Position numbers and translations under genes: made by a program. The notes under the pieces were generated by a model. That model had not been told where the DNA came from and searched no databases. It worked only from the letters and a program-made list of their open reading frames with translations. Shown here in pieces: positions 1 to 7,968 of a stretch of 10,461 nt of DNA (position 1 is the first letter of the stretch; each line of letters opens with the position of its first letter). Source of the DNA: Euperipatoides rowelli (taxonomy: Eukaryota > Onychophora > Udeonychophora > Euonychophora > Peripatopsidae); NCBI GenBank assembly GCA_003024985.2, contig PXIH01S0005304.1, one strand, 5' to 3'.

Positions 1-20
1 TTTTTTTTTTTTAATTAGCA

Positions 21-89
21 ATTTGGCTCATCCTAAGTGTTGACTTGTAGCCAAATGAGGAAATGTTGTAGCATTTGGCGATTTGGCTA
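21..89. repeat. Alternating direct and inverted ATTTGGCT words
   Basis: ATTTGGCT occurs at 21-28 and 81-88 on the plus strand and inverted (AGCCAAAT) at 49-56. A near copy, ATTTGGCG, lies at 73-80. The arrangement permits foldback pairing (TAGCCAAAT at 48-56 with ATTTGGCTA at 81-89). It looks like the end of a dispersed repeat cut by the window edge; the family is not identified. Confidence 0.35.
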
Positions 90-1470
90 GCTACAGCTTA
101 ATCACTGCTTCACATATGCGTTCATCTCGTTCTAACCACATACAAAGCATGGCCACTTTATTCCAATGTTAATTTATAATCACAACATGTTACTTTGTAT
201 CGTGCCACTTGCATATGGCACACATTTTTATTACTTAAAGTGTAATATAATATCCTTCACTCAAGCTATAGTACTCCTAGAAATTATCAGTATTATCAAT
301 TGGATAAGCACAGAAATGTTATAATTTAAAGGTCAAATGTAACATGTTTAAAAAAAAAATTTTTTATTGATTTTCAAAGATAATTACTAAAAAAAAAAAT
401 TCCACTGGTAAAAAAAATTAAATCCATAAAAAAAATTTGACAATTCAATTTTTAAAATAATTGTCTTTAGCTTCGCCCTTTTTAGACAATATTGTCAATA
501 GGCTATGCGTGGTGGGTTAATTTGCTACGTCATAGTTGAGAGATGGTAGCTTTTATTATACAGTATGTAGTGCATGTTAAAAACTCTTAATGTTATGCCT
601 TAAATTGTACAGATGCTTCGTTTTTTTTTAAATGTCTACATTTTTTTAGCTTCTTATCACTCTCCCCTCTCCTCCACAGATTATGAGATAAAAAGGAAGA
701 AATCCTGGAATCCACGATCTTATCAGATGTAAATTGTTCTATTTTTTTTTTCAATTTTTAAAGGCCAAGTCTCAGACAGTCTTTCCCCTTCTCATTCCTA
801 GCCTATTTAAATAAAATTATTACTATTTAGTTTCTGTAGACTATAATCTTAATGAAGATGATTATTACAATTATATTTAAGAGAAGGCCTATAAAAATAT
901 AATGCTATAAATATTAAGCATAAATTATTTATTGTTTATCTTTTAAGAGCTGAATTTTTAAAAATAAAACGTACATTAAGCTAATCACCAGATTGAGATA
1001 TTTTTTAATACAACTGATTCTGAGCTTGGTGAATGCTTATCCAGATGTGTCATCATCATTGAATTGTTTTTTTTTGTTGGACATTTTTTAGAAATGTGAA
1101 AAAAAAAAATTTAAAATCCCATTTAACAAAATTCTAGAATCTTCCTGCTAAATACTATACATTTTTTTAATAGCTATACCAACAAAGATACAAAGACTTT
1201 TTAATGATAGGACAACAAATTACACATCAAATTAAGAAATTCAATACAACTGAGAGAATAAGTGTTTGTTTTTAATGAAATTAGAATAGATTACCAGATT
1301 TGTTGTACCTTCCAATTCTTTGATTGCACTTTAAAAGAAATCCTAATACTTTTTATGTTGCATTGCTGGTTTTGTTTATTCTTTCGAATATTTTATAAAT
1401 AATTATTTTAAAAAGTTATTTTGCTTTGTAATTGTTTATTATTTGACACAAATTTTGACTTAAAAATAAT

Positions 1471-1586
1471 AACTAGGGTATGCAAAACTTTCACTAGCCA
1501 GTCAGGTGTGTGTGCTTTTGTTAACACTAGCCAATTTTAAATTCACTAGCCTGGGGATAGTAGGATAGTGTTAATTTCAAGCCCTG
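1471..1586 (-). mobile_element. hAT-like transposon end / MITE fragment
   Basis: Read on the minus strand, the fragment begins at 1586 with CAGGGCTTGAAATTAACAC. This matches the CAGGGCTYGAAATTAAC style of terminal inverted repeat known in hAT-superfamily non-autonomous elements. Inside it are three copies of CACTAGCC (1492-1499, 1525-1532, 1544-1551), spaced 33 and 19 bp, and an AACTAGGG at the far side. No opposite terminal repeat and no clear 8-bp target duplication were found, so the left boundary is a guess. No coding capacity is present. Family assignment is from remembered consensus only. Confidence 0.45.
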
Positions 1587-2132
1587 CTAATAGTTAGAAT
1601 TAAATTAGAATTATTTTTGAGAAAAACTTCCCAACTTGACTTTAAAATTTCATTAAAAATCCATCAATGCTTCAGTTATGTATTATATATTTTTGATAAA
1701 GGACTAATAAGTGTGAAACTCAGGTTAGCAGTCATAGTACAATGCATAAAATAGTAGATGATTAAATTTCATTACACTTATGGGTCTATCGGACCCAGCA
1801 AAAGCAAATGAAGCTAACATTGGGATGAAATGTAATTTCTTTTCAGAAATTAATTATAAAATTATAATTGATGTTATCAAGATTTTTCTGATGCTATTGA
1901 GTATGGAAAAATCACCCCTCCCCCTATTTTTCATGAAAGTACTGTGAGGTGGAGCATACCGCATGTCACAGCTGCTCCTGTTCCATTTTAAAATAGGCAA
2001 TTTAAATAAATATGGATAGTTTTTTTTTTTAAAAAATAAAGCATGAAATTATCTTTATTTTTCGACACTTGGAAAGTTAAAAATAATTAAAAATAAAATA
2101 TTAAGCAAAATCTCTCACTTTTTTTTTTGCAG

Positions 2133-2226
2133 AATATGAAACCTGGCAGAAAAAGTTTTTTTAATAATTTGGCTAATTTTTCAAAAATGAATTCAATGAG
2201 GATGAACACATCATCATCATTACCTG
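2133..2226 (+). CDS. CENPJ: CENPJ/CPAP exon a (linker region, partial gene)
   Basis: The exon lies between a poly-T tract with GCAG acceptor and a CCTG|GTAAGG donor. It reads in phase 0 from AAT ATG AAA for 31 codons plus one base. Both other frames hit stops inside the exon, so the frame is unambiguous. The peptide is polar and rich in Asn, Ser and Met (it includes NMKPGRKSFFNN and TSSSLP) and shows no domain. Such variable, probably disordered sequence lies between the coiled-coil part of CPAP/Sas-4 and the C-terminal G-box. Assignment rests on splice signals and on phase agreement with the next exon (phase 1), not on homology. The in-frame ATG could in principle be a start, but the strong acceptor just before it argues for an internal exon. 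Confidence 0.6.
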
Positions 2227-3085
2227 GTAAGGTGTTTTTTTAAATTGTATTTTTAATTAGTAATTTTTCTATAATTAGATTAAGAAGATATCTGGGGTTG
2301 CCATAGTCCAGACTTTTAAGTATTGTAAATAGAGAGATCCATTAAAAGAAGAATAAAACTTTTTGAATGATGGGTAATAATAATTCTGTATAATATCAAA
2401 TACAATTATTAACATATTACAATCAATTTTTAAATAAATAAATACAAAAACATAATATTTTTTGAAAATGGTTAGGAAGTTGCGTGTATTGGTGGGATAG
2501 GGGTTAGTGCTTAAATTTAATAGGGGAAAAAATGTAAATAAAAAATATTTTGAGTATTTGGGTCAGTGGCTTAACTATGAGCAAATTTCTCTAAGGACTA
2601 ATCAGTAGGGGTGTAAAATACTTACAGTATATTGGTACTAAAGTACCTAATATACTATGGATATTTAGCACTGAACTTCATACTGTATAAATAAATAGTT
2701 TTAATCTTTAAGCTTATACAGTAAATTAAATAGGCAACAATGTATTAGTTATTTTATTTACAGTATGTTGAACACAATTAAATGAGTTATGATCCTATTA
2801 ATATTTATGATGTAATGACTATATACAATAAATGAATACACATACTGTATATACATGCATTATAGGCTATACACAAATTTAATACAAATGTATACTCGGA
2901 CTACAACTGCCTTGCTTTATAATGATTTCTTTATTATAGAAATATTACAAGATACTATAATGAATATTAATGATGGAGCAGACATTTTATTGTAATAGGA
3001 TTTACAATGAAAATTTAATTTTTTCAAAATTTTTTTCTTGTTGTGTAAATCTACTAACATATATATTGTATATATTTGGTTTTAG
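2227..3085 (+). other. CENPJ intron (859 bp)
   Basis: Phase-1 intron with donor GTAAGG and acceptor TTTGGTTTTAG. It contains no open frame of note. A hAT-like motif with a hairpin lies at 2603-2654, and the stretch from 2623 to 2849 holds five TACAGTA/TACTGTA words, the densest run in the window. Confidence 0.65.
2603..2654 (+). repeat. GGGGTGTAA motif followed by imperfect palindrome
   Basis: CAGTAGGGGTGTAAAATACTT resembles the GGGGTGTAA-type start of some hAT elements. Directly after it, TATATTGGTAC (2628-2638) pairs with GTACC-T-AATATA (2643-2654) around a TAAA loop, an 11-bp stem with one bulged T. No matching far end was found, so this may be a degraded element end or a chance AT-rich palindrome. 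Confidence 0.3.
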
Positions 3086-3221
3086 CTTTTTATAATCCTG
3101 AATCGGGAGGCCATCCATTAAACCTTATTGAAAAACCTCACTTTTCATCTAATCAAAGCTTCCCATCATATAATAAAGATTTTCTACTTGATAAAGTGAA
3201 TAAAGATACCACTAGGTCCAA
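3086..3221 (+). CDS. CENPJ: CENPJ/CPAP exon b (linker region)
   Basis: Acceptor TTTGGTTTTAG and donor CAA|GTGAGT bound a 136-nt exon that is open in the frame set by the preceding exon. The split codon is G+CT (Ala). The exon gives 44 whole codons plus two bases passed on (AA). The peptide is polar (FYNPESGGHPLN, later SYNKDFLLDKVNKDTT) with no hydrophobic segment and no recognisable fold. That fits the poorly conserved linker before the G-box of CPAP/Sas-4. The donor is near consensus apart from A at the last exon base. Support comes from splice sites and from phase agreement on both sides; I see no sequence motif specific to the family here. Confidence 0.72.
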
Positions 3222-4520
3222 GTGAGTATTTATTTATGAAAACTTTTAATATTTTATCACAGCCTAAAAATATTGATTCAGATTAATCTATGGGGGAATT
3301 AAGCAGTTAATTTTTTTTTTCAATTCAGACAGGAAGATTTTAAGGAGGTGGGTTGACAGAAAGGGATAAATTTTAATTATAATTGATCAACTCTTCATTA
3401 AATTGTTAAGTACAAACTTTTTGTTGATTCCCTTTTTTTTTTTTTATAAAGTTTTGATCTACGGAATGTTTTTTGTACCATTTTTTTTTTTTTAATTTTT
3501 GATAACCTGTGAAGGCACTTGAAATAGCTTGACCATATTTCATGGACATTTTCAATCGTAATCAGGAAAGGAATAAACAACTTTCTTTACTTGTCAAATT
3601 TGATGTGTCTATAGGATAATTGAATCAATTACAAAACAATCTGTATTAACACTTTCTGGACTAATGACCTGATATACAGCAATCTTCATGTTAATTTAAT
3701 CATGAATTTAATAATTTTAAAATAAATAGGTTTAATTTGTTTTCCTGATATTTTGGCTTACTATAAATCCTAATTTACTAATGAAATTTTTAATTTTATT
3801 GACATTAATTGACAATTTGCCAACTGTTTGTAATAAAAAAAAAATGCTACGTTTCACAATTCATAATTATCAATAAATATACATTTAGGCCAAAATATGC
3901 AGTATACAGTATTTTAATAAAAGATACCCTATTTAAATCTGGTACATTATAAATAATAATAATAAAAATAATTGTATAAAATAAAATAGGCAAAATTTTA
4001 CAAAAGAAAAATGAATAATCATATTTTTATTCAAATATGATTAATTAATTATGATACAGCTATTGGTATTAATATATAATGAGGATGGACCCAACATTCC
4101 CAATGATATCTTTATGGGGGATATGTGCCCATATTAAAAACTGCAACAAGTGACAGGTCCAATTTTTTTCTTTAAAAATGGGCACTTTTTTCCAAAAATC
4201 TTAAAATAAATTTTATATTCTGTATTCTTAAAAATTGCATGCACATTCAATGAAGTTTATTCATTTAGAACAGTGTTTCCCAACCTTTTTTGGCCCACAT
4301 CCTCCCTCCCCTGTAAAAACTATTTTAGGTCTACAACCCCCCCCCCCCTTTACACTATTTATTGTCACAGCCCAACACCATTTTGCAAAATCAAATTCAG
4401 TTTAATGTCCCCTTTAAGTACACACCAATAGTATAATATTAATGTTATTTTTAAAAAGTAAATTTAAAGAGATGTAGAGTTGTATACATCTCAATTAATT
4501 GTTGAATTTTATTGTTTTAG
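3222..4520 (+). other. CENPJ intron (1299 bp)
   Basis: Phase-2 intron from GTGAGT to ATTGTTTTAG. It is AT-rich, with poly-T and poly-A runs near 3431-3444, 3480-3493 and 3834-3843. The only recognisable insertion is the hAT-like fragment from 4271. A 60-codon minus-strand frame at 3398-3580 is Lys-rich low-complexity translation of the poly-T tracts and is not a gene. Confidence 0.65.
4271..4400 (+). mobile_element. hAT-like element end with CAGTGTTTCCCAACC terminal repeat
   Basis: The segment starts with CAGTGTTTCCCAACC followed by TTTTTTGGCCCAC. This is a well-known style of hAT non-autonomous element end (CAGTGNTTCYCAACC followed by a GGC/CAC block). It continues through a run of 12 C at 4337-4348, where such copies usually carry a GACCCCC-like block. 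The reverse terminal repeat GGTTGGGAAACACTG was not found downstream, so the copy appears truncated and its right limit is arbitrary. It is non-coding and sits about 120 bp before an exon acceptor. Confidence 0.55.
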
Positions 4521-4635
4521 ACCTTCTGAAAAATCTGAAAGCTCCAGTTATGACAGATACTTCAATATTATTTCTCCTACCTCTTTGATTAAAAAGAATG
4601 ACGAATTTAAAGAAAATCATCATCAGGATGGAAAG
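4521..4635 (+). CDS. CENPJ: CENPJ/CPAP exon c (linker into G-box)
   Basis: Acceptor ATTGTTTTAG and donor GGAAAG|GTATAT enclose 115 nt. The first base completes the split codon AA+A (Lys), followed by 38 whole codons, so the exon ends in phase 0. The peptide begins PSEKSESSSYDRYFN and ends EFKENHHQDGK. The final H-x-DGK joins the next exon's IERSYKNG. This matches the conserved entry into the CPAP G-box, where vertebrate proteins have an HPDGK-[VI]E-x-x-YKNG type sequence. That junction gives homology support for this exon as well as phase support. Function of the Ser-rich part is unknown; it is probably an exposed linker. Confidence 0.85.
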
Positions 4636-5877
4636 GTATATTAATTATCACTTTAGTTTGCACATAATGTATTAATGTTAGCAATATTAGTTGTTTTAAC
4701 TTTTGTTTTTGTCTTTGTTTTTTTTTAATCTGTCAGATTACTTACTGTATTTGCATACATTTTTATAGGACAATATAACAAAACAATTATAAAGGAGCTG
4801 CTATTTCGGTAACTTAGCCATTAATAAACCATTTATAAAAACACACACATCCCAATAAACCTCTTACCTGTTTTATGGTATTGGGACGGGGATATTCTGT
4901 TACTTTTTTGAAATTATCCGTTATCGGGAGGCATCCATCTTTCACATTCTATCTAGATGATCTTTGTCAGTAAGAGTAAAAGTGGGGACCATTTGTACGG
5001 TATTGCCTTTGAATCAACTTGTTAAATCTGGAGCATAATTTGTTTCCCTTATGGGCTCATATTTTGTTATATTTCTGTTCCTTTCGGCTTAAAGGCTTTT
5101 CATTTAAACCATTGTTTGATAAGGTCTTTATTTTAGTGGGCTCTATTTTATCACAGGCTATTCTTAACTATGCTATTTCTTTTTTAAACTTTGCGTCTTT
5201 TAATTTACTTTCGTCTTCCCCTTTTATTGGATAGGTTTCTAACTGACCTAACTGCTTTTAGACGGCTGCGACCTGTGCATTTAATTTGCCTTTTAAATGT
5301 ATTAATTCGGCTATCGCGCCACAGATTTTTATGCTTCTCTCTGGGCTTATTGAAAATACTGACGTGATGACCGGCTTTGTTACGAGCGCACTGCGTACGC
5401 TTGAATTCTTGTCAAGTAAACTTCAAACTACCTTAAATAATTCATCAATTAATTCTGGTGCCTCATACATTTTATTTGTTTAATTAAAAAAAATAATAAT
5501 AACTTTATTAACTAGTTGAAAATGTTAATCAAGGAATGAAATGTAATGGTAAACAATTAGTGTAAATGTAGACCAGAGTAAAATAAAAGACAATAAAATT
5601 AATCTGATACAGAGCAGAATGCAAATCATAATATGAAAAATATTTGTTATATAAGTAAAAAGCCAGTTGATGCTAGGAAAAAAATGCAATAAATAGCATT
5701 ATTTGCTTAAAAATGATAGTTAAATAATTTATACTTAATGAATTAGAAATAGAGGAATTCAAGATAAAGATAAGGCTTTGGTCAAGGAGTTTTAGCTAAT
5801 TTAAATTTGTAATTTGTTTTAGTTTCATTCATTATTTTTATATCATTCATAGACAGTTATATTTATTTTCCTTACAG
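4636..5877 (+). other. CENPJ intron (1242 bp) containing an antisense retroelement relic
   Basis: Phase-0 intron from GTATAT to TTTTCCTTACAG. About half of it (4787-5470) is a decayed retroelement fragment on the opposite strand, visibly less AT-rich than its surroundings. The plus-strand open frames at 5019-5234 and 5286-5483 are hydrophobic antisense readings of that relic, not genes. The remainder, 5484-5877, is plain AT-rich intron. Confidence 0.7.
4787..5470 (-). pseudogene. Decayed LTR-retrotransposon fragment: gag-like frame and Ty3/gypsy-type RT end
   Basis: On the minus strand, one frame runs from an ATG at 5470 to about 4787 and is broken by several in-frame stops. Its last 50 codons (4939-4787) carry the hallmark end of a Ty3/gypsy reverse transcriptase and its connection to RNase H: KDG, then FKKVTEYPRPNTIKQVRGLL, an aromatic FYKWFI block, and IAAPL. 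Known RTs of this clade have DG...P.K...I..P.P...K.VR.FLG...YYR.FI..F..IA.PL. The first 150 or so codons (MYEAPELIDELF, then KLNAQVAAV) are polar and unrecognised, perhaps gag. There is no room for protease or the RT catalytic fingers and palm, so the copy has a large internal deletion. A second frame near 5060-4945 (PTFTLTDKDHLDRM) suggests an added frameshift. The copy is inactive, and lies antisense within a CENPJ intron. Confidence 0.75.
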
Positions 5878-6018
5878 ATTGAACGTTCATATAAAAATGG
5901 CAGCCGTGAAGTTGTGTATGGCAATGGATCTCGTAAAGAAATTAGTGCAGATCAGAAGCAAATTAAAATATATTTTTTTAATGGAGATATCAAAGAAATA
6001 TTTGCTGATGGAAAAGAA
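5878..6018 (+). CDS. CENPJ: CENPJ/CPAP exon d (start of G-box / TCP10 C-terminal domain)
   Basis: A 141-nt exon, phase 0 at both ends, encoding 47 residues. It opens IERSYKNGSREVVYGNG and includes KEISADQKQIK, FFNGDIKEIF and ADGKE. The recurring aromatic-x-[ND]G turns separated by short charged strands are the signature of the G-box, a single long antiparallel beta-sheet. In animals this domain of CPAP/Sas-4 binds a Pro-rich motif of STIL/Ana2, linking the cartwheel to centriolar microtubule assembly. One repeat reads ADQK where the family usually has ADGK, so a turn glycine is replaced by Gln. The donor is GTCAGT, with an uncommon C at +3. It was chosen because joining here gives a residue-for-residue match to the family (ADGKE then IYFYAE). 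Confidence 0.95.
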
Positions 6019-6312
6019 GTCAGTTTAATTTGTTTTCGTATAAAAAGCTATAATTAAATGATTTTTAAAGTGATTTTATCATTTCTTTAAATATTTTTTT
6101 TTTTTAAAAAAATTCTGTAATATCGTCTAAAATATTTTGAAAGTTAAATCGATATCTAGTTTTACAGTATGTTTTTTTTTAATAACTTCTTAAATACTTT
6201 TTTCTTTCTAAATTTAATCAAATTTATTGACAATCAGTATAATGAAAAGTTTATATTTGATGAATTACTTTTTCATTACGGTAATTTTTTTCATGTTTTT
6301 TATTTCTTTCAG
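6019..6312 (+). other. CENPJ intron (294 bp)
   Basis: The shortest intron of the window, phase 0, from GTCAGT to TTTTATTTCTTTCAG. It is AT-rich with no gene. An ATG-started frame at 6169 runs through its 3' part into the next exon in the exon's own frame; the reading before 6313 is Phe/Asn-rich intron sequence and should not be taken as coding. Confidence 0.8.
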
Positions 6313-6386
6313 ATTTATTTTTATGCTGAAACCAAAACAATACATACAACTTATCAGGATGGATTAAGCATTTTCCATTTTCCAAA
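6313..6386 (+). CDS. CENPJ: CENPJ/CPAP exon e (G-box middle)
   Basis: A 74-nt exon between acceptor TTTCTTTCAG and donor CAAA|GTGAGT. It encodes IYFYAETKTIHTTY followed by QDGLSIFHFP and leaves two bases (AA) that combine with T of the next exon to give Asn. The I-Y-x-Y-A-x-x-x-T-x-H-T-T-Y-x-x-G-L-x-x-x-H-F pattern is the most conserved stretch of the CPAP/TCP10 C-terminal domain, which makes the family call secure. In G-box proteins this region forms central strands of the sheet, close to the STIL-binding surface. The following intron is the longest in the window, 3374 bp. Confidence 0.95.
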
Positions 6387-6910
6387 GTGAGTTTATTATT
6401 TACTGTAATTATATCTGTTTCTAAATAAAATTTTATACCTAACCTAATTTTATATCTTACTATAGAATTGTTTGAATTATGATATACTACAATTAATTTG
6501 GGATTATCCAGAACATTTTATCTGGTTTGCAGACTAACCATGCCACTACTATCAACCCTAAAATTCCTTATTTCTTTAAATAAAGATAGAATAAAACAAT
6601 ATTGAGACAATCTAGTTTCTAACTAGTTTGAGCATGTTTTTAGAGCTTATTTATTTTTGTTAATGGAAAAGCATACTGCACATTAAACAGGCATAGTTGG
6701 TAAAGCCTAACTATATGAATATATTGATATGATTTTAGTGTTTTATATTACTCTGCCCTCTTTCCCCATATAACCTATTTAATTAGGAATTCATTATTTT
6801 CTAGCAGCCAAAATTGATTTACAATATTAATCAAAGTTTCAATTGAATGCATCAGAATAAATAATATATAATTTAAGCAAAAATTTTGAACTGTTTGCAT
6901 TGCGATTGAT

Positions 6911-7234
6911 ATACCGTAGAATGCCGAGCAAGGGGGCATGCACTCTTATCATTCGTTTGGAGGGAAATGGAGGTGGCGCTCTTATTCAGATCCATGCTAG
7001 TAAACCTTAGATTTACTACAATGCACTGCAAAACTGACCAGGCGCTCATCTTTGGCTAGAATCAGAATTCCTTAAAAAGATTGTTTTTCAAAATGGCGAC
7101 CTTACATGGACATGCTTCCCAAAACGTTAGGAAATTATCTCAAAAATTTCAGTACGACTGGTACACACTAAAACATGATGTCACACACATATACTGTATT
7201 TCTAACTCGGCTAATATTGCCAAATAAGAGCGCC
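6911..7234. mobile_element. Non-autonomous repeat element with TACCGTA and GGCGCTCTTATT ends
   Basis: The segment begins ATACCGTAGAATGCCGAGCAAGGGGG and contains GGCGCTCTTATT at 6975-6986. An exact inverted copy, AATAAGAGCGCC, lies at 7223-7234, giving 12-bp inverted repeats 236 bp apart, as in a MITE. A further GGCGCTCAT lies at 7041, 66 bp after the first. A broken version (GGGGGCATGCACTCTTAT) at 6934-6949 lies before it. The same words recur at 9098-9256, so this is a dispersed family. No coding capacity is seen. Whether the unit is a cut-and-paste MITE or a clustered satellite-like repeat cannot be settled from one copy. Confidence 0.5.
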
Positions 7235-7470
7235 GTCTAAAAATCTAATTTTGGAAAGTGTAATTACTTTATAAAAGTAAATAAATAAGCTAAACAATGA
7301 TTTCTAAAATGAAACGAATAATTTAATATACTAGTCTACAAACCTAATACAAGCTTACATTTTTTTTATCGCATGGCTCATGATTGTATAGTGATCCGTC
7401 AGATTATAATATTTATAATATTTTATAAATAATAGTATTTGCCTTATTTTATTCTCTGTTTACATTTATG

Positions 7471-7548
7471 CGCGCATTCCATATTATCCGTGACGTGTTT
7501 ACTTTAATTAGTAAATGTGTCACGGATGTTCTAACTTTGGAATGTGCG
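7471..7548. repeat. Long imperfect inverted repeat (cruciform)
   Basis: CGCATTCC-ATATT-ATCCGTGAC (7473-7494) is the inverse of GTCACGGAT-GTTCTAACTTT-GGAATGTGCG (7519-7548). The outer blocks differ by one inserted A. The middle is itself symmetric (TTTACT-TTAATT-AGTAAA). A second palindrome follows at once: TGCTAATTT at 7555-7563 with AAATTAGCA at 7575-7583. The right arm coincides with the first 30 bp of the LTR-like unit starting at 7518, so the left arm looks like an inverted fragment of that end. Confidence 0.6.
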
Positions 7549-7570
7549 AATCGATGCTAATTTACTAATT

Positions 7571-7609
7571 ATGCAAATTAGCATAATTAGATAATGTATA
7601 GTATAAAAG
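7571..7609 (+). promoter_or_regulatory. Octamer ATGCAAAT and TATAAAAG box
   Basis: ATGCAAAT at 7571-7578 is the perfect POU/Oct-factor octamer. TATAAAAG at 7602-7609 is a strong TATA element that would place a start near 7630, where the sequence becomes less AT-rich. The pair sits where the U3 promoter of an LTR would be. Activity is inferred only; an isolated octamer is expected by chance in AT-rich DNA, and the TATA box with the base-composition change is the better evidence. Confidence 0.4.
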
Positions 7610-7743
7610 ACTTCTTTTGTATTACCGTGTTGTCTTATCTCCGAGAGTGATTGCCTTCCACCTTTAGGGGAACAATCAGCTCTCCGACGTTCGTCCATCC
7701 CTGAGGAATCATGTATTATGTTTGTTTCAATTTTATTATTTCT

Positions 7744-7780
7744 AGTATGCTGGCTGGCCAGTTAGCCAGCCAGTAATACT
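7744..7780. repeat. Strong hairpin CTGGCTGGC / GCCAGCCAG
   Basis: A perfect 9-bp GC-rich stem (7750-7758 with 7765-7773) encloses the loop CAGTTA. It is extended by AGTAT (7744-7748) pairing with ATACT (7776-7780) across a small internal bulge. It is the strongest local stem in the window and lies about 30 bp before the AATAAA of the LTR-like unit, so in a transcript it would fold just upstream of the poly(A) signal. It is not a Rho-independent terminator, since this is eukaryotic DNA. Confidence 0.55.
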
Positions 7781-7968
7781 TACTGTATAGCAGAGTCTTA
7801 TTTACAATATAATAAACAGAGATATTTATTTACAGTCAACGTTTTAGTTCCAGTTATTTCGTTGCTCATTTCACCGTATCCAGGCATAGCTGTCCCACAG
7901 CACATAGCAACCAGTATTACAAACCATTGCAAGAGGAGCCAGCAGCAGTTTGTACTGCCAGTTTCACG

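Larger units (their letters stand above)
1..2132 (+). other. Intron or upstream region 5' of first visible CENPJ exon
   Basis: No coding exon is supported here. The stretch is AT-rich with many poly-T and poly-A runs, and all frames are densely stopped. It ends in a strong polypyrimidine tract and TTTTTTTTTTGCAG acceptor, so at least its 3' part is an intron of the CENPJ gene. It contains a cluster of ATTTGGCT words at the left edge, a hAT-like fragment at 1471-1586, and a small perfect hairpin at 1781-1797 (TGGGTC, loop TATCG, GACCCA). The preceding exon, which must end in phase 0, was not found and probably lies to the left. Confidence 0.6.
7518..7877 (+). mobile_element. LTR-like unit (possible degraded solo LTR)
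   Basis: The unit starts TGTCACGG and ends near TTTCACCGT, the expected partner of CCGTGACA with the last bases lost. In between, in LTR order, are an octamer and TATA box (7571-7609), a GC-richer leader with a hairpin (GAGAGTGATTG near 7643 with CAATCAGCTCTC near 7674), a strong 9-bp hairpin at 7750-7773, and AATAAA at 7811-7816. That layout matches U3, R and U5 of a retrotransposon LTR. Against it, no tRNA primer-binding site and no clean target duplication were seen. I know of no exact family match. It could be a different mobile unit with a promoter. Confidence 0.42.

Noticed and set aside
680-728. Possible extra CENPJ exon (CCTCTCCTCCACAG acceptor, GTAAAT donor, reading YEIKRKKSWNPRSYQ)
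   Set aside because: Only one frame is open and it ends in phase 2, while the next supported exon at 2133 must be entered in phase 0. No intermediate exon was found to bridge them, and there is no recognisable homology.
3398-3580. 60-codon minus-strand open frame
   Set aside because: Lys/Arg-rich translation of poly-T tracts inside an intron; no splice or homology support.
5019-5483. Two plus-strand open frames (5019-5234 and 5286-5483)
   Set aside because: They are antisense to the retroelement pseudogene, and the first is hydrophobic in the way antisense readings of polar coding sequence usually are.
6169-6390. 73-codon plus-strand frame starting with ATG at 6169
   Set aside because: It shares the exon frame from 6313, but the part before the TTTCTTTCAG acceptor is Phe/Asn-rich intron sequence. 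The family alignment requires a direct join from 6018 to 6313.
7628-7700. Possible small nuclear RNA gene downstream of an octamer and TATA box
   Set aside because: Octamer plus TATA recalls U6-type promoters, but no proximal element or known snRNA motif is seen and no T-run terminator follows at a sensible distance. The LTR-like reading explains more.
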